In this document: piece after piece, positions 26,441 to 34,452 of the stretch
Layout of the letters: the number at the start of each line of letters is the position of its first letter
How positions within the stretch are numbered: position 1 is the first letter of the stretch
From: Chromohalobacter marismortui
GTDB lineage: Bacteria > Pseudomonadota > Gammaproteobacteria > Pseudomonadales > Halomonadaceae
Direction of reading: 5' to 3'
Assembly (NCBI RefSeq): GCF_004364315.1
Contig: NZ_SOBR01000003.1
Location: 186,001-250,000 of the forward strand
DNA: 64,000 nt
Made by a program: the position numbers and the translations under genes
The notes under the pieces: generated by a model
What the model was told of the DNA's origin: nothing
Seen by the model: the letters and a program-made list of their open reading frames with translations, nothing else
Databases searched by the model: none

Positions 26441-27653
26441 GGTGCTCCTCGCTCGTCTCTGCGTCACTCAGGCGCCGCACGTCGATAGCGGCCTGCACTC
26501 CCAACGCCTCGAGGCGTTCATGCAATGTCGCGACTTGCTCGGATAGGCGTGACAGAGCGGCCCCTTCGGGCGCCGAAATCGCCACCGATGCCTGCTCGGC
26601 ACGCAGCGTCATGGCGATATGCACATCACCTAGATGCGGCAAGGAAATATTCATCTCGCTATGCCATGGGGACTTGTCATGCTCTCGAGATGACGATGGA
26701 TCACCAGTGTCTTGATCCTCGCCACCTGACCATTGCTGCAGGGTCATGGCCAGCATGATGCCTGGCCACAGCATGCCTTCCCAGCGCAGGGTCGGCGTTA
26801 CCAGCATTTCCAGCTGGTGGCGGACGATTGCCTGCAACGTCTCGTTTTGATCCGTGCCGACCTGCTGCAAGGCTACACTCGCCTGTGTCGCTCCCTGTGC
26901 ATTCGAGAGCCCTTCCCCGCGCGCCAAGGGCAGATCGGGGGACGCGGCGGGTGGCGAAGCAAGCAGGGGGGCATTGACGAAGCGGTTGACGGCAAACGCG
27001 GGACGCAAGGAAGTGAGCGTTGGCAGCGTCGTCTCGGCCATGAGCGAACGAGTGGCCGTCGGCCTCGTATCCGATGAACGCATCGTGACCTGATCGGCAC
27101 CCAGACCGGACATTCCCGTCATCCGCGGCGCCAATGCCATTTGCGGTTCACGCGCCAAGGCAGCCGTCGACCATTCGCCTTTCAGCCAACGCGCCAGGTG
27201 TGACTCGTAAAATACGCCACTGTGCTGAATGTTTTGCTGCAATTGAGATGCCAGCAGCCTCGGCGAGGCATCGCCTGCCTGGAGCAACGCCTGCGGCGAG
27301 GTAATCGACGAAGGCGGCGCTGGAAAGCGTGCCAGCACATCGGCAATGGTACGCGCGGCAGTACTCAAATGCGTGGTGGATGAATGAGGCGATGCCGAGG
27401 GCGGATTGTCCCCGGCTTTGCCTGACGATACTTCCACCCCAGGAGATACCGGCATCTTCTTTGCCGACGCGAGTTCAGCTTGCGAAACGCCCTGCTGCTG
27501 TAATCCTCCCCTCTCACGCGTGAATGCTTCAATGGCATTACCGTTAAGCACCGGCTTGACCGGCGCCGGTAAGTCACGCGCTTTCAAGGCATCGACCCGC
27601 TGCCCCAGCACTTGGTGCAGCAGGGTGTCAATGATGGAGTTAATACCACTCAC
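26433..27653 (-). CDS. fliK: FliK-like flagellar hook-length control protein
   Basis: 406 residues from a GTG at 27653 that overlaps the fliT stop (GTGA). A long, low-complexity Ala/Ser/Pro/Gln N-terminal part (~1-270) precedes a compact C-terminal domain typical of the FliK C-terminal family: MNISLPHLGDVHIAMTLRAEQASVAIS and LSEQVATLHERLEALGVQAAIDVRRL (~residues 330-395). FliK measures hook length and triggers the FlhB switch. The neighbouring fhlB gene fits this. Because fliK is more often beside fliJ or flgD, this could be a second FliK-domain protein; the fliF/fliJ region is not in the window. Confidence 0.7.
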   Translation of the reverse strand: MSGINSIIDTLLHQVLGQRVDALKARDLPAPVKPVLNGNAIEAFTRERGGLQQQGVSQAELASAKKMPVSPGVEVSSGKAGDNPPSASPHSSTTHLSTAARTIADVLARFPAPPSSITSPQALLQAGDASPRLLASQLQQNIQHSGVFYESHLARWLKGEWSTAALAREPQMALAPRMTGMSGLGADQVTMRSSDTRPTATRSLMAETTLPTLTSLRPAFAVNRFVNAPLLASPPAASPDLPLARGEGLSNAQGATQASVALQQVGTDQNETLQAIVRHQLEMLVTPTLRWEGMLWPGIMLAMTLQQWSGGEDQDTGDPSSSREHDKSPWHSEMNISLPHLGDVHIAMTLRAEQASVAISAPEGAALSRLSEQVATLHERLEALGVQAAIDVRRLSDAETSEEHHE

Positions 27654-28033
27654 GTGCGACCTTCAGAGCCCCGGGAGGGGCGTGTGCGCTGCGATAATGT
27701 GCCCTGCCCCTGATTATAGGCGCGTACCAACGCTTGCTGGCGCCGAGAGCTGCCCATCAACTGTGTGAGCTCCTCGCAACGCGCATCGAGTTGCGCTCGA
27801 ATGGCACGATCATGCTCGAGAATTTCCTCGATCATGCGTGCGCAATACTGACGCTCTTGCGCATTGAGTCGACCGTCTTGCGGCATGCGCTGCAACGCTT
27901 CGACATCGTCCACGTAGCGGGCTCGCTGCTGTATCAGCGTATCCCACTCCTGTTGCTGCGCGCTTTCACGCATCGCCCGAGAACACTCGAGCATGTCCTC
28001 GTAGATGCCCAGGCGATCCGACGCATGCTTCAT
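27650..28033 (-). CDS. fliT: FliT-like flagellar export chaperone
   Basis: About 127 residues from ATG 28033 (one base past fliS); ATG 28045 is an alternative that overlaps fliS. The protein is all-helical and charged (LGIYEDMLECSRAMRESAQQQEWDTLIQQRARYVDDVEAL; fragment LGIYEDMLECSRAM), with 'WDTLIQQRARYVDDVEAL' resembling the FliT W-D-x-L/M-x-x-x-x-x-x-Y motif. FliT binds the FliD cap protein before export and, in Salmonella, also FlhDC, lowering class II expression. Position after fliD-fliS is the enterobacterial order. Sequence conservation in FliT is low, so the call rests on context plus motif. Confidence 0.8.
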   Translation of the reverse strand: MKHASDRLGIYEDMLECSRAMRESAQQQEWDTLIQQRARYVDDVEALQRMPQDGRLNAQERQYCARMIEEILEHDRAIRAQLDARCEELTQLMGSSRRQQALVRAYNQGQGTLSQRTRPSRGSEGRT

Positions 28034-28034
28034 G

Positions 28035-28433
28035 TCATGATCCATCCACTTGAGGGGCGATGTCCCGCCAGGCCGAACCGATATCTTCCAGCAAATGCGC
28101 GGCTTCATCGAGGGCGGCCTGATCGTTGCGCAGGTTGGCTCGCAGCAATAGACGCGCCACATAGTCATACAAACTGCTCAGACGCTCTGCAATTTCGCCA
28201 CCGCGTTCATGATCGAGCGCCGCCGCCAAACCATTGTTGACGATATCCAGCGACTTGGAAATGGCCTGTCCCTTGGCCGCCGCATTGCCATCTTCCATGT
28301 GCAGCTTGGCGGCGCGAATGGAGGCTTGCGCGCCGTCGAACAGCATCACGATCAACTGATGAGGACTCGCCGACATCACCCCGGATTCGACACCGACACG
28401 GGCATAAGCCTGGGCACCTCGCATCATGTTCAT
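28035..28433 (-). CDS. fliS: Flagellin export chaperone FliS
   Basis: 132-residue four-helix protein that binds the C-terminus of flagellin in the cytoplasm, prevents early polymerisation and delivers it to FlhA. Conserved features: AYARVGVESGVMSASPHQLIVMLFDGA near the N-terminus (YxxxxxxxxxPHxLIxMLYDG pattern), AKLHMEDGNAAAKGQAISKSLDIVNNGL, and LYDYVARLLLRANLRND. The length matches E. coli FliS (136 aa). It begins 10 bp after the fliD stop. Confidence 0.95.
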   Translation of the reverse strand: MNMMRGAQAYARVGVESGVMSASPHQLIVMLFDGAQASIRAAKLHMEDGNAAAKGQAISKSLDIVNNGLAAALDHERGGEIAERLSSLYDYVARLLLRANLRNDQAALDEAAHLLEDIGSAWRDIAPQVDGS

Positions 28434-28443
28434 GATCGTTCCC

Positions 28444-29817
28444 CTATTGATTCAATTGTGCGTTCAAACTATCGAATTGCTGCGTCAAGTAAGAACTCGT
28501 CGAGTTCATCTGCGACACCAGCGCGTCCAAATCGGCAAACTGCGTGCGGTAGCGATCCACTGTCGCGTCGATGGACGCCTGCATGCTGGTATAGCGCTCG
28601 CCCAGGCGTTCAAGGGACGTATCGATGCCACTGGTGGCGGTATCCAGCGCCCCGCCATCATCCAGCAGACTATCCAGCACCGTATCCAGATCGGCCGCAA
28701 ACCCACCGCTTTCTTCGTCCCCAGCGAAAAACGTCCTGACGCCATCGAGGTTATCTGCAATCGCGCCATCGAGCGTGTCATCATCGATCTCGAGCTTGCC
28801 ATCGAGCGCCAGGGAAATCCCCATGTTGCTCAACAATGCATAGTCGCCGCCCCCGACGCGCCCCATGGCATTGCGCAATTGCGATTCCACGCCGCGCAGT
28901 GTGGAATTGCCCAGCAATTCCCCCGCCGCCCCGGTCTCGGCATCGAACGATGTCAGACTCGACATGGTCCCTTGCAGCGAGTTGTAGGCGTTGACGAAAT
29001 CATTGATGGAACCTTTGATCGCCGCATCGTCGCGACTGAGCGTCAACGCATCCGCCGCGCCTTCATTGGTCGCCTTCAGATCGAGGGTGACGCCCTGCAG
29101 CGCACCTTCGACATGATTCGAGGTACTGGTGATGGCGATACCGTTCACGCTCAATGCTGCATCCTGAGCCGCTACCGTCTCACGCATGTCGCCAGCCGTG
29201 GGCGCGCCTGAATCAAAACCGAACGCCGTTTGCAGCGCCGCAGTCGTGGAAGAAATCGCGATCTGATTCGTCTCGCCCGTTTCAGTGGCGGTCAACACCA
29301 ATCGTTGAGGCGTGACGCTGCCGTCGTTGATGATCGAGGCGCCGATGCCGGCACCCTGGGCATTGATCGCGTCCCGCAACCCTTCCAGGGTGTTGTTGTC
29401 GGCATCGAGCGTAATGGAAAATGTTTCATCGCCGACGCTGAAGGAAAGCTCACCGAGATCCAGTTCGGCCGCTTCTTCAAAACCGCCGGACGCCAGCGTC
29501 TGGGCCTGGGCCAAGGCTTTGACGTCGATCTGATAGCGTCCCGGCATCGCACTGGCATCGGTGGAGACACTGACGGCATCGCCTTCCATCTGGCTGTCGA
29601 GCGCCTGAAAAGTGTCGGCGTCATCGAGCGCCGCCGCCGACTCACGCAGCGACTCCAAGGCATTCTCCAGCTTTCCGAAAGCCGACAGTTTGGCCTTGTA
29701 GTTTGCTCGCTGCTCGATAATCGGCTCCAGCTTGGCGCTTTCAGCTGATTTCAGTTGATCCAGCAAGCCACTCAAATCCAGCCCCGAGCCGACGCCCAGG
29801 GAAGTAATCGTTGGCAT
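28444..29817 (-). CDS. fliD: Flagellar filament cap protein FliD
   Basis: 457 residues. The N-terminal FliD family signature ITSLGVGSGLDLSGLLDQL is present, followed by coiled-coil D0 (EQRANYKAKLSAFGKLENAL), the variable D2-D3 domains rich in Asp, Thr and Gly, and a C-terminal coiled coil (RTQFADLDALVSQMNSTSSYLTQQFDSL...). FliD caps the growing filament and directs flagellin folding. It is somewhat acidic, as expected for an exposed protein of a halophile. It leads the fliD-fliS-fliT-fliK-fhlB operon under a strong sigma-28 match. Confidence 0.96.
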   Translation of the reverse strand: MPTITSLGVGSGLDLSGLLDQLKSAESAKLEPIIEQRANYKAKLSAFGKLENALESLRESAAALDDADTFQALDSQMEGDAVSVSTDASAMPGRYQIDVKALAQAQTLASGGFEEAAELDLGELSFSVGDETFSITLDADNNTLEGLRDAINAQGAGIGASIINDGSVTPQRLVLTATETGETNQIAISSTTAALQTAFGFDSGAPTAGDMRETVAAQDAALSVNGIAITSTSNHVEGALQGVTLDLKATNEGAADALTLSRDDAAIKGSINDFVNAYNSLQGTMSSLTSFDAETGAAGELLGNSTLRGVESQLRNAMGRVGGGDYALLSNMGISLALDGKLEIDDDTLDGAIADNLDGVRTFFAGDEESGGFAADLDTVLDSLLDDGGALDTATSGIDTSLERLGERYTSMQASIDATVDRYRTQFADLDALVSQMNSTSSYLTQQFDSLNAQLNQ

Positions 29818-29906
29818 GACATGCCCTCACTGAATGGATTGATCTTTTTATCACGTGCCCCGTTGACGCTAGCACCAAAAAGACGAACTTTACGCGCGTT
29901 ATTCGT

Positions 29907-29933
29907 ACATCGGCCCCCGACGCGCAAACTTTA
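29907..29933 (-). promoter_or_regulatory. Sigma-28 (FliA) promoter for fliD operon
   Basis: Minus strand TAAA (29930-29933) - 15 bp - GCCGATGT (29907-29914): exact -35, exact spacing, six of eight -10 bases. It lies ~90 bp before the fliD ATG. The rest of 29818-30070 shows no gene. Confidence 0.8.
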
Positions 29934-30070
29934 GGCCTGGCGCCACATCGTTCCGCTGGCGTCGAGAGACGCTGACGCCCCACCGCGTACCGCGGTGGAC
30001 ACTGGCAATAGCACGCCTCAATGAGCGATGATAGAGATCCTCGAACCGACCGCTAGGAGCCTCAGTCATA

Positions 30071-30571
30071 ATGGATTCGACATCGCTTTTCGCCGATTAC
30101 GCACGCTGGCAACGTTTTCAGCAGCAAGATCAATTGCACCGTGAGCATACGGCAGCCGTGCGTAAACTGGCCGATTCCGGTGCGATGGCATCGCGTGTCG
30201 CCGAGGGGTATCGCAGCATGGCGGAAAAAGGGGCCGCAGAAGGCGCTTGCTACCGCACGCTTTTCCTTCGCCAACGCCCGCATGAAGCGTCTCTGGCCTG
30301 CGAAGGCTGGCTATTCGTGCGTCGCGTGCTCGCCGAGGGCGGCATCACCCGCGTGCGCGGTACGATACTGGAGAGTTTCACGCTCGAGGATGGAAGCATC
30401 ACGCCCGGCGACAAGCCGGCGCTCAAGGTCACGCTCGATATTTACGATGAAATTCTCGTCCAACGCAGCATGAAAATGGGGTGCCGCATCGACCGTCAGG
30501 ATGATGATCGAGACACCCACTTCATCACCTTTCTCGATAGTGTACGTGGCGACCTTCGCCGGCACATGTGA
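30071..30571 (+). CDS. Hypothetical protein, 166 aa
   Basis: I do not recognise this protein. It has a helical, Gln/His-rich N-terminal part (~1-60, FADYARWQRFQQQDQLHREH) and a mixed alpha/beta rest with hydrophobic strands (GWLFVRRVLAE, TRVRGTILESFTL, KVTLDIYDEILV) ending in an acidic-basic helix. No signal peptide, membrane helix, cysteine cluster or nucleotide motif is visible. AGGAG 11 bp before the ATG and normal codon use support it as a gene. It is divergent from fliD and 71 bp upstream of a CBS-domain gene in the same direction, so the two may be co-transcribed. No function is proposed. Confidence 0.7.
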   Translation: MDSTSLFADYARWQRFQQQDQLHREHTAAVRKLADSGAMASRVAEGYRSMAEKGAAEGACYRTLFLRQRPHEASLACEGWLFVRRVLAEGGITRVRGTILESFTLEDGSITPGDKPALKVTLDIYDEILVQRSMKMGCRIDRQDDDRDTHFITFLDSVRGDLRRHM

Positions 30572-30642
30572 ACCCTACTTTCCAGGCTGCGTCCTGCGGT
30601 TTGCAACGTGGTCTGGTGGTTTAGCAAGCGAGGCAATGCAGC

Positions 30643-31257
30643 ATGACGACATCTTCCACACCCCGCCTTTATTCCACGCTGACCCTGTCCGAGCTCGACG
30701 GTGTTACCGGCATCGCGCAGCCACGCACAGCCCATCACAAGCTGACGCTGGACAGCTCCGCCGTGCGGCTCTTGACCGACTTCAGCACTCAGCGTGCCCA
30801 GACCATCCTGACCTCCAACACGATCTCGCAGGCCCTCAACACCATGAAACAGGCAGGCGTGCGCATGCTCATGGTCATGGATCCGGACGGGCGATTCACC
30901 GGCGTCATCAACGCGCGCGAGCTGGTCGGCGGCCGCAAGATCACCATCGCCATGCAGCAGCATGATGTGCCGCGCGAGGAAGTCACCGTGGATATGATCC
31001 AGACGCCACGCGAAGAGTTGCACTCACTGTCGCTAGCACAACTCGAAACGGCACGCGTCGGCGATCTCGTGGAAACGCTCAAGGCGTCCGGCGACCAGCA
31101 CTTGCTGATCACCGCCCCCGGAGACAAGGGCGTGGTCATTCGTGGGCTGGTCTCGGCCTCCGATATCAGCCGATCGCTGGGGATCGATCTCGATCACCCG
31201 CCGGAAGCGCGCAGCTTCGCGGCCATCTGTCAGGTGATTCTGGGGCACGATCTATAG
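30643..31257 (+). CDS. CBS-domain pair protein
   Basis: 204 residues carrying two CBS motifs: ~55-115 (ILTSNTISQALNTMKQAGVRMLMVMDPDGRFTGVINAREL core) and ~140-195 (VGDLVETLKASGDQHLLITAPGD...IRGLVSASDISRSLG core). Such tandem CBS modules usually bind adenosine nucleotides and act as soluble regulators. There is no fused enzyme or channel domain. The N-terminal ~45 residues (LYSTLTLSELDGVTGIAQPR) and the linker TVDMIQTPREEL are unassigned. It is flanked by two unknown genes in the same orientation beside the flagellar block; partner and ligand are not evident. Confidence 0.88.
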   Translation: MTTSSTPRLYSTLTLSELDGVTGIAQPRTAHHKLTLDSSAVRLLTDFSTQRAQTILTSNTISQALNTMKQAGVRMLMVMDPDGRFTGVINARELVGGRKITIAMQQHDVPREEVTVDMIQTPREELHSLSLAQLETARVGDLVETLKASGDQHLLITAPGDKGVVIRGLVSASDISRSLGIDLDHPPEARSFAAICQVILGHDL

Positions 31258-31306
31258 CACGCTCTCACCAACCCGACGACGTCACTTGAGGGCCGAAGGA
31301 GTTTGC

Positions 31307-31795
31307 ATGCTCAAGTGGTTGCAAGACCGCCTGTCCCGCCGACAGGGCATTGCTATCTGGGTGATCAAACAACTCGACGACACCACCCTGCACCTGTGTG
31401 GTAGCGGCATGGCGGAGGGCACGGAGCGGATGTCGCGTCGTCGACGCGCCTTGGCCCAAGGTACGTTCGTGGGGCCGGTGCGTATCGGCGAGCATCACGA
31501 GGTCTTGCACTCCGATCTCTTCGCGCGGCTACCGCTACACAAAGAGCTATGCCTGATCGATGAACGTGAAGCCGAATACGCAGGCCGACGTTATCATGTG
31601 TCCTGGGTCCCCGAGCGTTGCTGGCGTTTCCAGGGCCGGCTGATTTCCCAGCCCCAGCGCAACGACGGGGCATTGCGCTTCGTCAGCCATGAAGACGTCG
31701 CTGCCATACGCCAGAAGGCTGTCGCCCCGGACGCCACAGCCACGCCACCACGCCGTTCCGATGGCTGGTCGCTGACCGAGAGAGATGCCGACTAG
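31307..31795 (+). CDS. Hypothetical protein, 162 aa
   Basis: Not recognised. The ATG at 31307 is preceded by GGAG at 6 bp, so an in-frame TTG at 31286 is less likely. The sequence suggests a small mainly-beta protein: IAIWVIKQLDDTTLHLCGSG, RHHEVL/DLFARL, YAGRRYHVSWVPERCWRFQGRLIS (fragments), with many Arg and Trp and a disordered Pro/Thr-rich C-terminus. No signal peptide or membrane helix. It follows the CBS gene by 49 bp and precedes ansA by 47 bp in the same direction. Confidence 0.65.
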   Translation: MLKWLQDRLSRRQGIAIWVIKQLDDTTLHLCGSGMAEGTERMSRRRRALAQGTFVGPVRIGEHHEVLHSDLFARLPLHKELCLIDEREAEYAGRRYHVSWVPERCWRFQGRLISQPQRNDGALRFVSHEDVAAIRQKAVAPDATATPPRRSDGWSLTERDAD

Positions 31796-31842
31796 CCGTC
31801 CATTACACTCATCAAGATACTCCCGCGGACACCCGTGACAAC

Positions 31843-32880
31843 ATGACTTCCAATACCGTTCTCGTCCTGTATGCCGGCGGCACCCTGGGCATGCGCGACG
31901 GACCTCGAGGACTGCGCCCCGGCGGCGACTTCGAGGCGCGTCTACGCCAAGCCTTAACGCGCCTCACGACGTCCCGGCGCGACGCCATCCCGCCTTTCGA
32001 AATGCTCGAGTACACGCCCCCTATCGACTCGAGCAGTGCCACGCCCGCCGATTGGCAACGTCTGGCGCGTGACATCGCCACCCGCTATGCCGACTATAGC
32101 GGCTTCGTGGTCTTGCATGGCACCGATACGTTGGCGTGGTCGGCCTCGAGCCTGGCCTTCCAATTGCAGGGGCTAGGCAAACCCGTCGTTGTGACAGGCG
32201 CGCAAAAACCATTGGAAGCGCCTCACGGCGATGCACTCGGCAACGTCGAAACGGCACTGCGCTTCGCCGCCCTGACGGACCTTACCGAGGTAGCCATCGC
32301 CTTCGATGGCAAGCTCATGCGCGGCTGTCGCACGCGTAAATGGGACACTCAGGCCTTCGATGGCTTCCATTCTCCCAACTGGCCGCTTCTGGGCGAGATC
32401 ATCGAGAGCCACCCCGTCCTCTATACGGCGCGACTCCTGCCTTCGAACGGCGCACCACGCTTCGAGCTTCCCGACCTGAGGCCCCTGTCGTCGATCGTGC
32501 GCCTGCCATTGTGGCCCGGCATCCAAGCACACCAAGTGGCACGTCTACTCGACGACGACACGGTACGTGGCGCAGTGCTCGAATGCTGGGGCAGCGGCAA
32601 CGTGCCCGAAGACAACGCCCTCATCGGCGCCCTTGCTGCCGCCAGCAGCAGCGGCAAGTTGCTTGCCGTCATCAGCCAGTGTCCGCACGGCCCCGTATCC
32701 CTGAGCACTTACGCCAGCGGCAGCGCCCTCAAGGATATCGGCGCGCTCGCGGGCGACGACATGACCCCAGAGGCGACATTCACCAAGCTCGTCCACCTGG
32801 TGTCGCAGCCGCTGCCCGACGCCCAGCAACGCCATCAATTCCTGACGCCGCTATGCGGCGAGCGCAGCGCGCTTGAATGA
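31843..32880 (+). CDS. ansA: Type I (cytoplasmic-type) L-asparaginase
   Basis: 345 residues, no signal peptide, so cytoplasmic AnsA type: L-asparagine to aspartate and ammonia. First catalytic motif LVLYAGGTLGMR (Thr ~15) and second motif GFVVLHGTDTLAWSASSLAF (Thr-Asp pair, ~residues 90-93) are both intact, along with the Lys in VVTGAQKPLE. The C-terminal half has the typical LECWGSGNVPED segment. Length matches E. coli AnsA (338). A GC-rich hairpin (32883-32907) follows the stop. Confidence 0.93.
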   Translation: MTSNTVLVLYAGGTLGMRDGPRGLRPGGDFEARLRQALTRLTTSRRDAIPPFEMLEYTPPIDSSSATPADWQRLARDIATRYADYSGFVVLHGTDTLAWSASSLAFQLQGLGKPVVVTGAQKPLEAPHGDALGNVETALRFAALTDLTEVAIAFDGKLMRGCRTRKWDTQAFDGFHSPNWPLLGEIIESHPVLYTARLLPSNGAPRFELPDLRPLSSIVRLPLWPGIQAHQVARLLDDDTVRGAVLECWGSGNVPEDNALIGALAAASSSGKLLAVISQCPHGPVSLSTYASGSALKDIGALAGDDMTPEATFTKLVHLVSQPLPDAQQRHQFLTPLCGERSALE

Positions 32881-32882
32881 CA

Positions 32883-32907
32883 CGGCTCGCGGGCACCGCC
32901 CGAGCCG
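32883..32907 (+). terminator. GC-rich hairpin after ansA
   Basis: CGGCTCG ... CGAGCCG inverted repeat, with further inner GGGC/GCCC pairing, begins three bases after the ansA stop. There is no T tract, so intrinsic termination is doubtful. The following 145 bp to queC hold no gene or riboswitch that I recognise. Confidence 0.35.
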
Positions 32908-33052
32908 CGCAGGCCTGATCCGCAGCGACTAGCCGGCGAACGATGTGCCGGTTACACTATACCGCTTCGCCCGGACCGGATCCCGGGCGTGTCTCCTGCA
33001 GGTACCGCGATACTTGCGGGAGGCTACAAATTCTCCGCCCAGGATTGATCTC

Positions 33053-33808
33053 ATGACCGACGTAACGCGTCACGCTCTCCGGCCACCCGAGGCTGGAGCG
33101 CCCGCCATCACCGCACTCACCACGCCCGACGATACCGCCAAGGCCGTGGTCATCTACTCCGGCGGGATGGACTCCTATACCGTGCTGCACCGTGCCCTGA
33201 GTGCCGGGTTCGAGGTTCATGCCCTCTCGTTTCACTATGGGCAGCGCCATTCGCGCGAACTGGAAGCCGCACGCCGAGTGTGCCAGCAGTTGGAGGTCAC
33301 CCACCAGGTGGTCGACATTCGTGCCATTCATGGCCTGATCGGCAACTCCGCCTTGACCGATACCCAACGCGACATGCCCGGCGGCGATTACGATGCCGAC
33401 AACATGGCCGCCACGGTGGTGCCCAACCGCAACATGATCCTGCTCTCGCTGGCCATCGGTCACGCCATCAACATCGGTGCCAACGTCTGCTTCTATGGTG
33501 CTCATGGTGGCGATCATGTGCTGTATCCCGACTGCCGCCCCGAATTCGTCACGGGCGTCAACGCGGTTGCCGCCCTCGCGGATTTCAATCCCGTGCGCAT
33601 CGCCGCCCCCTATTTGTATGCCAGCAAGCATGAAATCCTGGCCGACGGCGTTTCCATGGGATTGGACTACGCCCAGACGTGGACCTGCTACCTGGGCGGT
33701 CAGCGTGCCTGCGGACAATGCGGCAGCTGCCGGGAGCGTCTGGCGGCCTTCGCCGCGCAGGAAATGGCGGACCCGCTCGACTACGCCGAGCCGGAGGTGA
33801 CGTCCTGA
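33053..33808 (+). CDS. queC: 7-cyano-7-deazaguanine synthase QueC
   Basis: 251 residues from ATG 33053 (AGGA 8 bp upstream); a longer in-frame start at 32945 adds a non-conserved stretch. ATP pyrophosphatase-like P-loop [14 protein letters not shown] (SGGMDS, ~residues 36-41), [21 protein letters not shown] and a C-terminal zinc site [15 protein letters not shown]. It converts 7-carboxy-7-deazaguanine to preQ0 using ATP and ammonia, on the way to queuosine in tRNA. Its stop overlaps the queE start (TGATG). Confidence 0.97.
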   Translation: MTDVTRHALRPPEAGAPAITALTTPDDTAKAVVIYSGGMDSYTVLHRALSAGFEVHALSFHYGQRHSRELEAARRVCQQLEVTHQVVDIRAIHGLIGNSALTDTQRDMPGGDYDADNMAATVVPNRNMILLSLAIGHAINIGANVCFYGAHGGDHVLYPDCRPEFVTGVNAVAALADFNPVRIAAPYLYASKHEILADGVSMGLDYAQTWTCYLGGQRACGQCGSCRERLAAFAAQEMADPLDYAEPEVTS

Positions 33809-34452
33809 TGTACAGCGTCAAGGAAGCCTTCTATACGCTCCAGGGCGAAGGCGCCCGTGCCGGACGTGCCAGCGTTTTCTGCCGCTTCACCGGCTGCAAT
33901 CTGTGGTCGGGGCGTGAACGTGACCGCGCCACCAGCCACTGCCGCTTTTGCGACACCGATTTCATCGGCACCGATGGTCAGCACGGCGGTCGCTTTGCGG
34001 ATGCTCAGGCCTTGGCGGCTCACCTCATGAGCCTCTGGCCGCATGACCAGGACGTGGGCGTGCCCTATGTGGTATTCACCGGTGGCGAACCGTTACTGCA
34101 GCTTGATACGCCACTCATCGACGCCATGCACGCCCAAGGGGTCGAAATCGCCGTCGAGACCAATGGTACGCTGACGCCTCCCGACGGCATCGACTGGCTC
34201 TGCGTCAGCCCCAAGGGCGACGCACCGTTGCGCATCACGCAAGGCGACGAATTGAAGCTGGTATTTCCGCAGTCGGATGCGATGCCTGAGCACTTCACGC
34301 ATCTCGCCTTCACGCATTTCTTCCTACAGCCCATGGATCTCGTGCCACGTGGCGGGCAAGGCACGACCATGCGCGAAACCGTGTCTTACTGTCTGGCTCA
34401 TCCCACATGGCGGCTTTCGCTGCAAACCCACAAGATCGCGGGAATCGACTGA
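33808..34452 (+). CDS. queE: 7-carboxy-7-deazaguanine synthase QueE (radical SAM)
   Basis: 214 residues from ATG 33808, which shares its A with the queC stop (TGATG) and has GGAGG at 33792-33796. It starts [20 protein letters not shown], as QueE does. The iron-sulfur ligands form the QueE-type CX14CX2C (CNLWSG...HCRFC), confirming a QueE rather than a generic CX3CX2C radical-SAM enzyme. YVVFTGGEPLLQ binds SAM. It turns 6-carboxytetrahydropterin into 7-carboxy-7-deazaguanine. The stop again overlaps the next start (TGATG). Confidence 0.97.
   Translation: MYSVKEAFYTLQGEGARAGRASVFCRFTGCNLWSGRERDRATSHCRFCDTDFIGTDGQHGGRFADAQALAAHLMSLWPHDQDVGVPYVVFTGGEPLLQLDTPLIDAMHAQGVEIAVETNGTLTPPDGIDWLCVSPKGDAPLRITQGDELKLVFPQSDAMPEHFTHLAFTHFFLQPMDLVPRGGQGTTMRETVSYCLAHPTWRLSLQTHKIAGID

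Noticed and set aside
32908-33052. preQ1 riboswitch before queC
   Set aside because: I looked for a preQ1-I or -II type aptamer (short stem-loop with A-rich tail before the ribosome-binding site) and did not find the conserved bases.
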